The translations under genes and the position numbers were made by a program. The notes beneath the pieces are model-generated. The model was not told the origin of the DNA. It was given only the letters and a program-made list of their open reading frames with translations, and did no database searches. From Eurosta solidaginis (taxonomy: Eukaryota > Arthropoda > Insecta > Diptera > Tephritidae), in assembly GCF_040869045.1 (NCBI RefSeq), contig NC_090321.1:76479183-76543182 (forward strand): 64,000 nucleotides of DNA. Direction: 5' to 3'. How positions within the stretch are numbered: position 1 is the first letter of the stretch; the number at the start of each line of letters is the position of its first letter. Of the stretch, positions 11,666 to 22,738 are shown piece after piece.

Positions 11666-12134
11666 TATGAAAATAAATTGCCACGATCAGCTGGTTTAGC
11701 AGGGTTGTACTGCCACACCGCCATTTTTTGCAGGGTAAAAGTGTAACGCTTTTGCGTTGCGAACAACAATTACACAAAAGAACGAAATACCCCGTAAAGG
11801 CGTTACCTACTTTTTAGAATAGAAAAAAATATATTTACAACTCTTGCGCCGCGTACAAAAATCATAACACTTTTGCCAGAAAAGAAAACGCTATAAGACC
11901 GGATCATTAAGTAAACGTCATTAAAGCGTAGGTACACATCGAATAAAAATTCCCCATGTAATTTGTAAGAGAAAACTAGATTCGCATGATGCACCTCTTA
12001 ACATTAAAATTAAAACCTGCAATTTTGACAGGCTAAATTTTTCGTTGTCCTAAACAATATTTTCTAATAGCATGAATAGCAGGAGATCTACCCTAGTGCG
12101 TACATATGAAAACAGATATGTACAATGTGCATAC

Positions 12135-12727
12135 CAGGGTTGCCGTTTGGATACAATTGTATACATTTGAATACATTTTCAATGAGTGGATACAAAGATA
12201 CAAATAATCTTAAATGTATACATTTTTATTCTGGAAGATTCAACCTCAGTAAGATTTCTAAAAAATGTTTGAATATGCAGTTTTATAGTAAATCAAATTT
12301 TAGAATGATATTTATTTTTTCCTTTATTCTATATTATATATATAGATAAACCGTATTTCTTCTACATAATTATTTTGTTGGTATTAGTTTTGTTTAAAAT
12401 AAGTAGTATTTGTTAAGAAACGTATAAACAATAATTCCGTTTAAATAAACGCGTTTCGATATGTTAAATAGAAAAACCTTTATAAAAGCGACATTTATTT
12501 AAAACTGAGCGTTGGTAAAATTTTATAAAATTCAGTTGTGAGATCAAAATAGTGCGGTGATGTTTTGTTTTAAATATTATTAATTTCAGAATTTTGTTTC
12601 ACACATTATATAAAATTCAGACGAAATGACTCAAAAACTATGTATCAATCTATTAAAACGAATTGATACATTTTTTCAGGAATGATACACTTTTGGAACA
12701 AAAAAAATTGCGCGAGTGGCAACGCTG
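12135..12727. mobile_element. TIR insert CAGSGTTGCC in right arm
   Basis: Mirror copy of 7238-7840, starting CAGGGTTGCC and ending GGCAACGCTG. Confidence 0.5.
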
Positions 12728-12741
12728 GAAGATACATTCCA

Positions 12742-13897
12742 GGTAGCGAGCATACTTACTACAAATGATTTAGTAATGAGTAAATTTAGTTGCATGAATA
12801 TGTTGATTGTGCATGTGTTAGCACAAACTGATATGTTTGCTACTATAACGGTTTCTAAAATACATCTCGCTCTACTATTTTTCGAAAATCAGAGAAAAGT
12901 TTATATTTCGATATGCATGCGCGCAGGATTTCTGCGCTAACGGGTACATATGTAGGAAAAAGTGCATATTAGGGTGGTTCGAAAAAAATTTCGCCCAAAT
13001 TCTATCCTCTGAAATGTTTCTATTTGATGTAAAAATAAAACCCTCACCAAAGTTTGGTCCTATTACTCCACCCTAAGTGGTACCCGAAAAACGGATTTCC
13101 CGCCTAGTTTTAAGGTCTTGTAGAGGTTACAAACAATTTTTATGATTTTTTTCTCTAATCATATCATTTATAAACACTCTTTAATATATTGAGATCTTAA
13201 TTACGATTTTTTTCCAAAAGTCATGGCCATTTGAAGGTGTTTTCTTTGACGAAATTGCGTAAACACTTATTTCACACTTAAAAAGTGTATTGAAATGATA
13301 AATCATAAATTCACATAGCCATAACTAAAACAATATAATAATAACATAAATTCGTAATTAAGGTCTCAATGCCTTAAGAGTGTTTTCAAATGATATGATT
13401 AGAAAAAAATCATAAAAACTTTTTGTAACCTGTACAAGACCTCAAAACTAGGCAAAACGGCACATAAAAGATTTTCGTAAAAAGTTGAGTAAATTTAAGT
13501 TAGGACAAAAAATAATTTTTCCCATGTTAACGAAATGGGAAAATAAAATAAAAATATCGTACCCCGTAGAGTGGAGTTATAGGACCCATCTTTGGTGAGG
13601 GTTTTTTTTTTTAATAAAATAGAAACATTTGAGAGGATAGAAATTGTAAACTTGTTTTTCTCGGCACACCCTAAAGCACATATGTACATACATATGTATC
13701 CGTTATCAGAAATCCTGCGCGCAAGCGGGAAAATACAAATACGAAATATGCACAAACTTTTCTCTGATTTTCGAAAGAAAGAAGACCGACATGTATTTTA
13801 TAAACCGTTAAAGTTGCAAACATCATCAACACAAAAACAAACAACATATTGATGCAACTAAATTTACGCATTACTTAAATCATTGTATGCGCGCTAA
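12742..13897. repeat. 1.16-kb degenerate palindrome within right arm
   Basis: Mirror of 6062-7222. It starts GGTAGCGAGCATAC and ends GTATGCGCGCTAAC, so the foldback contains a palindrome inside each arm of a larger palindrome. Confidence 0.75.
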
Positions 13898-13949
13898 CAT
13901 GTACATTGTACATGTGTACATATGTATGTATGAATGTTCATACGTGTTT

Positions 13950-15201
13950 TCGCGAAGCGTCTGCTGGCTTCAGACTTAAGCTAGCAGACACTCCCGTTTC
14001 TCGGAACCGGACGCAGCTTTAAATTTTTTTTTGCGGTATTAAATTGCCAATAAATGTAATATCAATTATCCAAGTCGTTCGGAAGTCGTAGGTCGTGTTT
14101 TCACGAAGTGTCTGCTGGCTTGAGTCTTAAGCTAGCAGACACTCCCGTTTCTCGGAACCGGACGCAGCTTTAAATTTTTTTTTGCGGTATTAAATTGCCA
14201 ATAAATGTAATATCAATTATCCAAGTCGTTCGGAAGTCGTAGGTCGTGTTTTCACAAAGTGTCTGCTGGCTTCAGTCTTAAGCTAGCAGACACTCCCGTT
14301 TCTCGGAACCGGACGCAGCTTTAAATTTTTTTTGCGGTATTAAATTGCCAATAAATGTAATATCAATTATCCAAGTCGTTCGGAAGTCGTAGGTCGTGTT
14401 TTCACGAAGTGTCTGCTGACTTGAGTCTTAAGCTAGCAGACACTCCCGTTTATCGGAACCGGACGCAGCTTTAAATTTTTTTTTGCGGTATTAAATTGCC
14501 GATAAATGTAATATCAATTATCCAAGTCGTTCGGAAGTCGTAGGTCGTGTTTTCACGAAGTGTCTGCTGGCTTGAGTCTTAAGCTAGCAGACACTCCCGT
14601 TTCTCGGAACCGGACGCAGCTTTAAATTTTTTTTTGCGGTATTAAATTGCCAATAAATGTAATATCAATTATCCAAGTCGTTCGGAAGTCGTAGGTCGAG
14701 TTTTCACGAAGTGTCTGCTGGCTTGAGTCTTAAGCTAGCAGACACTCCCGTTTCTCGGAACCGGACGCAGCTTTAAATTTTTTTTTGTGGTATTAAATTG
14801 CCAATAAATGTAATATCAATTATCCAAGTCGTTCGGAAGCTGTAGGTCGTGTTTTCACGAAGTGTCTGCTGGCTTGAGTCTTAAGCTAGCAGACACTCCC
14901 GTTTCTCGGAACCGGACGCAGCTTTAAATGTTTTTTTGCGGTATTAAATTGCCAATAAATGTAATATCAATTATCCAAGTCGTTCGGAAGTCGTAGGTCG
15001 TGTTTTCACGAAGTGTCTGCTGGCTTGAGTATTAAATTGCCAATAAATGTAATATCAATTATCCAAGTCGTTCGGAAGCTGTAGGTCGTGTTTTCACGAA
15101 GTATCTGCTGGCTTGAGTCTTAAGCTAGCAGACACTCGCGTTTCTCGGAACCGGACGCAGCTTTAAATTTTTTTTTTGCGGTATTAAATTGCCAATAAAT
15201 G
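13950..15201. repeat. ~150-bp tandem array, right arm, about 8 units
   Basis: CTGCTGG-type junctions occur at 13961, 14112, 14263, 14413, 14564, 14715, 14866 and 15017, nearly all 150-151 bp apart. One unit at 15017-15105 is internally deleted to 88 bp. Junction hairpins are as in the left array. Units within this array look slightly more uniform than those on the left. Confidence 0.9.
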
Positions 15202-15939
15202 AGGTATAAATTATTTAATATATAATATTGTTGTTTGCTATAGTGTGTCTGCCACCTTAATAGGACATGAGCCAAGTACTATTGCAACAATAACAAAAAT
15301 TCATTTCGATCGGAATCTTCATGCGTTCCGACAGCGTCTTTACTAAACAAAATTGAGGGGTGAATGGGTACACTTCAATTTCCAACATCCAAAGACATGT
15401 TTAGCTGTGTTGATCGGAGACCAATACATTCTGACAGCTTAAAATACAAATATAATTGAAAAATATAAGTTCCAAATTTTGTTGCCTTAAGCTGGGAGCC
15501 CTGGAAGATTGGAAACGCGTCCTTTCCAACCTTCCTTAAAGGACTGGCTCCCAGACTTGTCCGTTTGTTGCGCCAGTAAATATGCTGATCGGAATCACAT
15601 GGCATTCCAACAGCATATTCAATAGAAATAAATGATATAATAATGAATTGTACTTAGTAGTTTAAGTTTTTGGTCTAAACAGCCGTAATAATAAATTAAA
15701 ATTAAAAAAAAATAAGTTAACTGTGCAGCCCTGATGTAAAAAAGCAGTGCTTAAAAATTGTATAAAATGTTCAGTTAACTTTAGCTCTACAATGACATGA
15801 ATAACTAAGCGGACCAAAAAGTTTTAGCTAGAAGTGAAGATACAATATTAAGATCACAAGCATGAATATTATTTGCTATATAAAATTTTCAGGACATGAG
15901 CAAAACTTGAATATAAATATCGCTTCGAGCTTAACATTA
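15202..15939. other. Non-repetitive stretch
   Basis: Flank outside the right arm, 738 bp. No convincing coding region. A 76-codon frame on the minus strand at 15375-15605 has no recognisable motif and I do not call it a gene. Confidence 0.4.
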
Positions 15940-16338
15940 GCTGTGTTTTTTCACGTCTATATACGTTTACGCTTAAACTTTATATGGACTGCTAAGCGAC
16001 AAACTTTAAATACACTCTGAAATTGCTACGCATAAAATTAGTACTACTAAATTTCAATACGCATTATACTCAGATGTAACTGAAATATGTGTCCATGTTT
16101 CACACTCTGCACTAATTCCATGTATTCTATGCGCGTCCACTATCTATCACAACTGATTCAGCTATATGTTATACAAAATACAACAGAGGGTTGTGTCTCC
16201 GCTTTTCGGTACACCCTGTATCTGTAGCTAGTTGTTTAACCACTGCCGCTAGATGGGTCTCCTAAGCATTATCTAAACGAGGATAGGCGTTTTTTTCACG
16301 CGCAAACGAAACGTATACGCGTGTAAAAAAAACACGGC
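15940..16338. mobile_element. Compact TA-flanked MITE, reference copy
   Basis: A 399-bp element, starting GCTGTGTTTTTTCACG and ending AAAAAAAACACGGC, flanked by TA at 15938-15939 and 16339-16340. The inverted ends continue inward through TATACGTTT. It is the cleanest of four family members in the window (also 86-1588, 9115-9472 and 10824-11665). The TA target suggests a Tc1/mariner-related source. Confidence 0.8.
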
Positions 16339-16389
16339 TATTATAGTTGCGACCTTAGTTAAGATCTGTTGTGCTTGACCTTTCAGGAC

Positions 16390-16585
16390 ATTTCTCAGCC
16401 TTTTTTACTCCGTATCATAAAGATATTAAGAGTCACGCCACCTAGATGGCAGATCATCTGCCTTTCGAGAGCGACACATTCGCAAAGAATGTGAACCGGT
16501 GTTTCATATTCCAGCTCACAAAAGCGATGGATTTGTGTACCAGATAGATTAAACTTACTGAGGTGGTATCGTAATGTATATGTAT
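16390..16585 (-). pseudogene. LINE 3' fragment (zinc-finger-like tail region)
   Basis: On the minus strand, sequence between the ACTCCGTATCA and GTGGTATCGTAATG blocks aligns with 38155-38360. Shared features are ATTAAGAGTCA, the CAGCTCA box and ATTTGTGT. The longer copy lies just beyond a LINE RNase-H region, so this is a short 3' remnant of the same LINE family. Confidence 0.55.
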
Positions 16586-16586
16586 T

Positions 16587-16845
16587 AGGGTGGGTCGATT
16601 TGTATGGACGAAAGTTTTTTCATGACCTACTAAACAAATTTTCATATGTATATTTTACAATCAAATGAAAATTTTTTAGTAGGTCATGAAAAAACCTTAA
16701 AAATCAAAGTCGAAAAAAGTCAATAAAATGAAATTTCGCAGGCTCAAAAATAACTTTTTTGGGTATGCGTAGTGAAACTTTTTTTCCTGGCCCAAATCCC
16801 AAATCGATGGCGCGATATCGGTTAATAAATCGACCCAGTGTAATG
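16587..16845. mobile_element. MITE with GGGTCGATTT ends and strong internal hairpin
   Basis: The left end has AGGGTGGGTCGATTT and the right end AAATCGACCCAGT. Internally, TTTTTTCATGACCTACTAAA (about 16613-16632) is mirrored by TTTAGTAGGTCATGAAAAAA (about 16675-16696). No coding sequence. Confidence 0.6.
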
Positions 16846-17790
16846 TGTATGGTATGTGTAAGACTGTTGTTGAGCTTAACATTACTTTTACTAGCAAACG
16901 CTGTGCTCTTGTATATTACAGACGTGATATAGCGTATGGTGTTATTAACTTCCATACCGTAGGTCGCTGGTTCGGTTCCAAGATTAAAAACAAAAAATGT
17001 TTCATATTAATTGGCTTTCTCAAAACGGACAGTGGCTGGCAATCCCTGTCATGCATTTTTTTTTTTCTTTTTTAGAACTAAAGCCTCATTTTCTATTACG
17101 AAACGAACGTTCGTTTCACCTCAGAGACGAATCAATAGTGTATTTGCACTACGTTAAACTATGGTAACGATATCATTTGACAAGAAGAAACCTAAAGGCC
17201 TAACGAAAAAGATAAAGAATACCATTGCTAGACGAAATCATTTGGAGGCGAATCGTTCGTCTGAGCTATTGTTCGCAATACAGAATGAAGCCCTAAGTTT
17301 TATTTCTTTGTATCAGACTTTTTTACCAATTTCATAACAAAATTATCAAATGTGATGGTCAAAAATATTTAATAAATTATGTGCACAATTAAAAACTTTC
17401 AAGTAATAGGTACCGATTGTTTTACCATAAGAAAGAAAATGGTCGTCCGGGAAGTGCGTTCATATGCGATGTGATATATTTTGTATGTGTGTGTGTGTGT
17501 GTGCAAAGGAAGCTACTGCGCACGCGCAAAAGCAATAAATGAAACGGCAAAAGTCTTTATATAGAAGCAGCAATACGAAAACGATAAAGTAAAATGTGGG
17601 ACATAATTTAGGGGGACATATTTGTTTAGCTATGAGTTTTTCAGAAAATCTCTTGATAATTTGTGGTGTTGTTTTATATAAAAACCAAAACAGTTTGAAT
17701 TTCATCCCCAAGAAGTGCTGGAGAAAGTTACACTAAAAAGTTTTATGTGAATAATAATAATAACAAATTAATTTTTTAATATTGTTTCGG
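16846..17790. other. Gene-poor stretch with a GT microsatellite
   Basis: Nothing coding is supported. A short GT dinucleotide run lies at about 17485-17502. Confidence 0.4.
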
Positions 17791-17853
17791 CAGGAACTCA
17801 CGAAGTACGGTGTGAAAGGCGTATTACCCTACCACTACACCACGGCGGCTTTC
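17791..17853 (-). repeat. tRNA-like SINE head
   Basis: On the minus strand GCCGCCGTGGTGTAGTGGTA carries an A-box-like TGGTGTAGTGG, followed about 30 bp later by a degenerate B-box region (GTGAGTTCCTGCC). It does not fold as a complete tRNA, so I call it a tRNA-derived retroposon head. Confidence 0.45.
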
Positions 17854-18196
17854 AGTTCACATCTGACATTACTCAATACAACGAGTAAAAGCCCCGTCAC
17901 ATCTTCAGTTTTTCATATATTTATCCCTTGAACTCATTCTTATGCATTATGAGTAGATTGCACGTATTTTTATGGTGAACGGTAGATTTCACGACACTGG
18001 CGCCATCTGGCATGAAAAAGTATCCAACTTCCAACTTTTGTTGCAAGTAAAGCATTAGAAGAAGCATTTGACATTTGGTTTGGCTAAGAGTGCTGGCACA
18101 CTTTGCATGTGAAATTATTTTGATATATATGAATAGTACACAACATATGTTAGAAAGCATATTTCTTGCATTGTGAGAATGTTTATAAGAGTGTGT

Positions 18197-18445
18197 GTGT
18201 CTCGGCCATAATAGCGTTAAATTTTGGGACAATCCCGGGGTTGGTCTTTCGGATCCCGAAAATCCCAGTAAGCAAAACAACAGAAAATACAATCGGAGTG
18301 TTTGCCAAATCACTGCCGAGGGACGAGCATGCTTAGAAAATTTTCTTCTTGAAAAACTTGTTTCTAAAATTTTGATGTTTTGTCCGGGGCGTGAATCCAG
18401 ATTTTTCGGTGTAGTAGGTGGAGCACGCTACGCTAGAGATATCAC
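18197..18445 (-). mobile_element. tRNA-derived SINE
   Basis: Reading the minus strand, the head has GCGTGCTCCACCTACTACACC and a B-box-like GGATTCACGCC, then AAACATCAAAATTTTAGAAA, and a body with CTCGGCAGTGATTTGGCAAA. This layout (tRNA-like head, CAAAATTTTAG linker, conserved body) matches SINEs I recall from tephritid genomes. A related head is at 34012-34077. The ORF through it is incidental. Confidence 0.6.
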
Positions 18446-18763
18446 ATTTCCAAGTAGGAACACTTGACTTGAAAAGATCCACCTGAAAGTCTTAAACACC
18501 GTAATTTAAGTGATTTTCGGAATTTTATATTTTTATAGGGCCTATTACGGTAAACAACTCAACTTAGTTGGTTTGTAATTAAAACAACTCAACTTTCAGA
18601 CAACTCAACTCCTGTTTGGTATTACGAATTACAACTTATTTCAGTTGAAGTTGAATTGGTGTTGCCAAGCTAAGAAAGTGATGATTTGACAGATAAATGA
18701 ACAACTGATCAATTTGTGGCTAAAATTTAAGCATTTGCAAGTGATTTTTTTATTAATAGTTAA

Positions 18764-19326
18764 ATGGATATTAGCATAGATTTATTTTATGATGATGAAA
18801 TGGTGAGAAAATTTATATGCAGCGAATAAGAAAACATTTACGCGATCACTCTAATCCCTTGGAATTACCAAGCACCAAGTAAGAAAACGTTCAAGTAATA
18901 ATTGATAAAATTCGAATGTAGTTATTTTGCAGATTTGTAAGCTATTTTTGGTTAAGTAAGAAAGCATTTTGCTCCTTACTAAACGAAATGAAGGGCCATT
19001 TCCGTAAACGCGTTCGAGGGACGGCTGTACCTCCTATTTTAAAATTATGCGCTACACTCCGATTCCTTGCTGACGGCAGCTATCAAAAATGCTGTGGAAA
19101 TGATTTTAGTGTTGGACTGGCACAACCTACAACATCTATAGTTGTCAAAGAGGTTTTAGATATTATTGAGGAGCATATTTGTGCGAAGTGGATTAAAACC
19201 CAAACAGCAAAAATTGTATTTTACTCTAAAACAGGATTCCCAGGAGTAGTGATTAGTATCAATGGGACTGACGAATGGAACTGCGGCCAGCCTCGTCCAA
19301 CTTCGGAATGTCGCTCCATAATGTAA
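18764..19326 (+). pseudogene. HARBI1-like transposase remnant with intron
   Basis: The protein would cut and join Harbinger-type DNA. From the start codon at 18764 the reading begins MDISIDLFYDDEM, shifts frame near residue 21, and continues to NPLELPST. A 54-bp GT-AG intron (18879-18932) follows, then FVSYFWLSKKAF and PPILKLCATLRFLADGSYQK, ending near FPGVV.SINGTD. The motif order is that of HARBI1 family N-terminal halves. At the first catalytic position the family has IDGT; here it reads INGT, replacing the acidic residue. The remaining catalytic half is absent. Clearly non-functional: frameshift, truncation and loss of a catalytic Asp. Confidence 0.8.
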
Positions 19327-19499
19327 AACAGTTATTCAATGTAATCCTTCGTTTAAACGTTGTTTTTTCTTTAAATGTGTACAAAATTGTTGATTATTGT
19401 TTGATTAAAAAATGTGCAACTACCGGCTCTAAATTGTTTTTGTCTATTTTGTGGTAACGTTTTATGAGCCCGTGCACCATCTAACTCTTATCAAAGGTG

Positions 19500-19847
19500 G
19501 TATCAAAAGACGCGTATCGATCTCCGTTTTTAGGATTCGAAAGCGGAAATTAAAAATTGTATTTCTGTCGCAAAATATTAAAAAAAAACACAAAATGGCC
19601 CGAAAGGGTCTGAAATAGGAGGCCCGATCCACAGTTTTTTTGCACAGAAGATCTTTCTGTGTTGGCGGCCTTTGGCCGCGATTTGTGAAAATAACCCTGG
19701 GTGGGTCCAACGCCTTTCTGCATTAGTGTGTACAAAAAATCTGGCAAAATACAACAACCACATGACAATTTGAACCGAAATGATACGATATTTTTAATTT
19801 TTGTTTTCGGATCCTAAAATTGGAGGGCGAAACGTGTCTTTTGATAC
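19500..19847. mobile_element. TIR element nested in Harbinger
   Basis: The ends are GTATCAAAAGACGCGT and the complement of GTATCAAAAGACACGT. Internal sequence (GGCGGCCTTTGGCCGCG palindrome) resembles 48890-49240, which has similar TCAAAAGACGC subterminal boxes, so both belong to one diverse family. No coding capacity. Confidence 0.6.
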
Positions 19848-20139
19848 TAACTTTGAAAATTTTTGTTAAAAATTAGGTGGTGAACCGTCTTCTAAAACGT
19901 TACATTTTTTCAAAACAACTGTGAAAATTGTATGAGACAACTGCTAGTAACCAGTTGTAAGATTTTGAGGTCTTTGACAACTACACCAACATAAGGTTGT
20001 AAACGGTAATGCCACAAAAAGTTGTTAGACAAGACAACTGAACCGGCATTTTTTTTTTGACAGGTTGAGTTGTAATCTGTAATACCAAATTGCGAAATTT
20101 CAACCCAACCAGAGTTGAGTTGTAAACGGTAATAGGGGC

Positions 20140-21312
20140 ATATATTTTACCACCAGCTGGTCCGAAATTTCCAGGACTACAGATTTTTGCACACATTTTC
20201 TTTAAGACCCCGGATTTTATCTCTCGCATGTGCATATATCGCACACCTACATATGTAGATCAAAACAGCGATCAACTCAAAAAATCGCAATGTTCAAAAA
20301 CGCGAAAAACTGCGTGCGTCCCCCATATAATTTTTCACTAAACATTTTCTCGCTGATTAGTGGAGGTATTAGCAAATCGAGTATACAGTTCAGTTCATAA
20401 CTTCAAAATTTCGGATTTTTAGTTGGCTCTCTTTTGGTGTAGATGTTCGATATATTATATTTGCATAGTCTTACTTGACACTACCGCTAAACAAAAAATA
20501 TGTAAATAGCACATCCTCCAATGCCTAGTTGATTTGCTCATAAAACATGTGCCTGCACAAATGGCGCCAAAATTGTTTATCGTTGTATGTGTATGCATGT
20601 GTTACGAAAATTTTTCCTGCTAGAATACAATCGTGTACACGAAGATCCCGAATACCTTCTTCCATCTCCATTATGAGTCGAGCCCAGTGTTGGTTGTTGA
20701 AAATATTTTCTTAATAGGTGCATACATAGATACATACATATGTATGTTGGTGATTATAAATTGTACATCTGAGTATTCTTCTTCAAAGCATTTTAAGATA
20801 TTTTTTTTTACACAAACAACTACTCTTAAATAAATAGATATAATGTACTTTAAACTGCACTCCTTGCTGAGTAAGCTTGAAAAATTGATATTTTGTCTGT
20901 TTATTTTACTACAAGCAACAGGTATTACTTTACAGCTATATATGTATATACATATATATATATCTTTAAGATATCGTAAGATTACTTTTGAAACGAGGAT
21001 CCCAGTTATTTAGGCAATAAAGCCAAGGGTAAGCTAAACTCACTTCAATCGTAAAATTTAATCGATTGGAAAAAATCCAAACAAATCGAATTCGATACAT
21101 TTTCTTAAGCCAAGCAGCTTAGGCTGATTCTCGCCCCCTTTTAATTTTCCCACGAATTGGCGGGGAAAGAATGTAGGTAATTATATTCTGCGTATTGTTA
21201 TGAGTGTAGTTTGGGTTAAACTGACTCAGCTTAGCTCAGCGCATTTTGACAATACTACGGTACGTTAGGATCTAACGACAGCTCTGGATTAAAACTTTTA
21301 ATAGAACTACTA
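20140..21312. other. Non-coding stretch
   Basis: AT-rich, with short TACATATGTATG tracts near 20720 and 20940. No gene or element boundary could be supported. Confidence 0.4.
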
Positions 21313-21320
21313 CCTTTCTG

Positions 21321-21431
21321 CAGGCATGCTTAACCAACGAACCGATATCATCGAATTTGACGTTCTTCGTTTCGTTTATTAACGTTGATATCGTAACGAA
21401 ATGATATCGGTTCGTTGGTTAAGCATGCCTG
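21321..21431. mobile_element. 111-bp hAT MITE with perfect 8-bp TSD
   Basis: About 30-bp inverted ends: CAGGCATGCTTAACCAACGA on the left and its complement on the right. Perfect target duplications CCTTTCTG lie at 21313-21320 and 21432-21439. The right end and centre match the 431-bp element at 10850-11280, so this looks like a shortened, symmetrised relative. Confidence 0.92.
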
Positions 21432-21464
21432 CCTTTCTGCGACATAAATATTTTATACTGTACT

Positions 21465-21680
21465 TCCAAATCAGAAAATGCTGTTGAGTGGAAACACATC
21501 TTAGTGTTTCTGAAGTTAAATTGACTATTCTCAATTACAATGTACGGTTTCTGAAGTACATTTTTCCGTTTCTGAAGAATAATTTATTATTCTAAAAAGT
21601 ATTTTATATTTTTTTAATACAACTGTTTATACTGAAAATAATTTCACGCTTTATGAAGTACACCTGGAACAGTTGTAAAC
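21465..21680. repeat. TTTCTGAAGTA subterminal-repeat fragment
   Basis: It carries several copies of TTTCTGAAGTACA and TTGACTATTCT-like words. The same words fill 34090-34470. It appears to be one half of that element family. Confidence 0.5.
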
Positions 21681-21893
21681 ATTTAAACAACAGATTTATT
21701 TTGTTTTGTTGACATTCCAACAGAGTGGGTAATTATCAATTATCAAATCAGTTGGTAATTTTTTTTAAATTAAAATTCTAGTTCTCAATATTATTGTCAA
21801 AATTATAAATTTACTATTGAAATATACATGGGTTTAGGTATTGAAAATGCGGACACCGTAGATGCGTTGATGATCATTTGAACGTAAAATGGA

Positions 21894-22738
21894 ACAAGTA
21901 AAGATGTCTAAGTTCGGGTGTAACCGAACATTATATACTCAGCGTGAGCTTCAATTGTACATTTCATTTCAGATAAATTACTTTTCTACATAGCACGTGG
22001 CACCGCCCGTTTAAAAAAAGTCTCTCCATTTCCTCTTACAATAAAACTTGATAAGTGAAATATCATTGATTCAAAACAATTTTTTGCTAAATTATAGCTT
22101 ATTATTCTAGTCTACGACCCTTTTAAACTTGTTTTATATCTAAGTTGTCGTGGTCTTTAACCGATTCCGTCCATTTTTACTAGAAATATTTTTTGCTGTA
22201 AGGAAAATTGTGTACGCAATTTTATTACGATCCGTTAATTTTTCTTCGAGTTATGACTCTCGAAACATAGAAAATTGCTTAGTCATAAAAGGGGCGGTGC
22301 CACGCCCATTTTTCAAAATTTGAAGTTTTTCCTATTTATAAATCCACCTGGGAAATGATATACCATTGATATAAAGCTCTTTTTTGTAAAGAGAAAGCTT
22401 ATTTTATTCGTCCACGAACGTTTTAAAAATCTTTTATATAAAAGTGGGCGTGATCCTTAACCGATTTCGTTAATTTTTCTTCAAAGCATTCCTTATAGTA
22501 AAGGCAACCTCTCTGCCGAATTTTGTTACGATTGGTTTAACGATTTTTGATTTATGATAAATAATATTTGTAAAATTGATTTTATCACAAGTGGGCGGTG
22601 CCACACCCATTTTAAACAAAATTTTAAAATTTTTATCAAGAGTCTCAATATCAGTCCACACGTCAAATTTCAATATTCTAGGTGTATTATTTACTAAATA
22701 ATCAGGTTTATTGTGTTTTCCAAAATGTTATATATATA
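21894..22738. mobile_element. Relative of the large AAGTTCGGGTGTAACCGAAC repeat
   Basis: It starts ACAAGTAAAG, then the same GTTCGG..CCGAAC hairpin and TATACTCAGC. The rest differs from the 1886 and 22739 copies except for GTGGGCGGTGCCACGCCCAT-type boxes. It has no ~130-bp array and abuts the next copy directly. Confidence 0.6.

Larger units (their letters stand above)
11666..15201. mobile_element. Right arm of giant foldback structure
   Basis: This is the inverted counterpart of 4889-8309 and carries the same blocks in mirror order: end sequence, TIR insert (12135-12727), palindrome (12742-13897), a short ACATATGT tract and the tandem array (about 13950-15201). It differs from the left arm by scattered single-base changes, a shorter simple repeat, and about one more array unit. 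The outer edge is at AATAAATG (15201), a different phase of the unit from the left arm's outer edge. No flanking duplication was found. Confidence 0.8.
18538..20139 (+). mobile_element. PIF/Harbinger-type transposon, decayed
   Basis: The inverted ends are GGGCCTATTACGGTAAACAA at 18538 and the complement of GCCCCTATTACCGTTTACAA at 20139, followed inward by ACTCAACT on both sides. ATA flanks the element on both sides (18535-18537, 20140-20142), compatible with a 3-bp target duplication. It contains a broken HARBI1-like transposase (18764-19326) and a nested 348-bp TIR element (19500-19847). 19848-20139 is the 3' subterminal part. Confidence 0.8.

Noticed and set aside
17791..17853. Functional tRNA gene
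   Set aside because: The B box and T-arm are degenerate and no full cloverleaf can be drawn; better explained as a tRNA-derived retroposon head.
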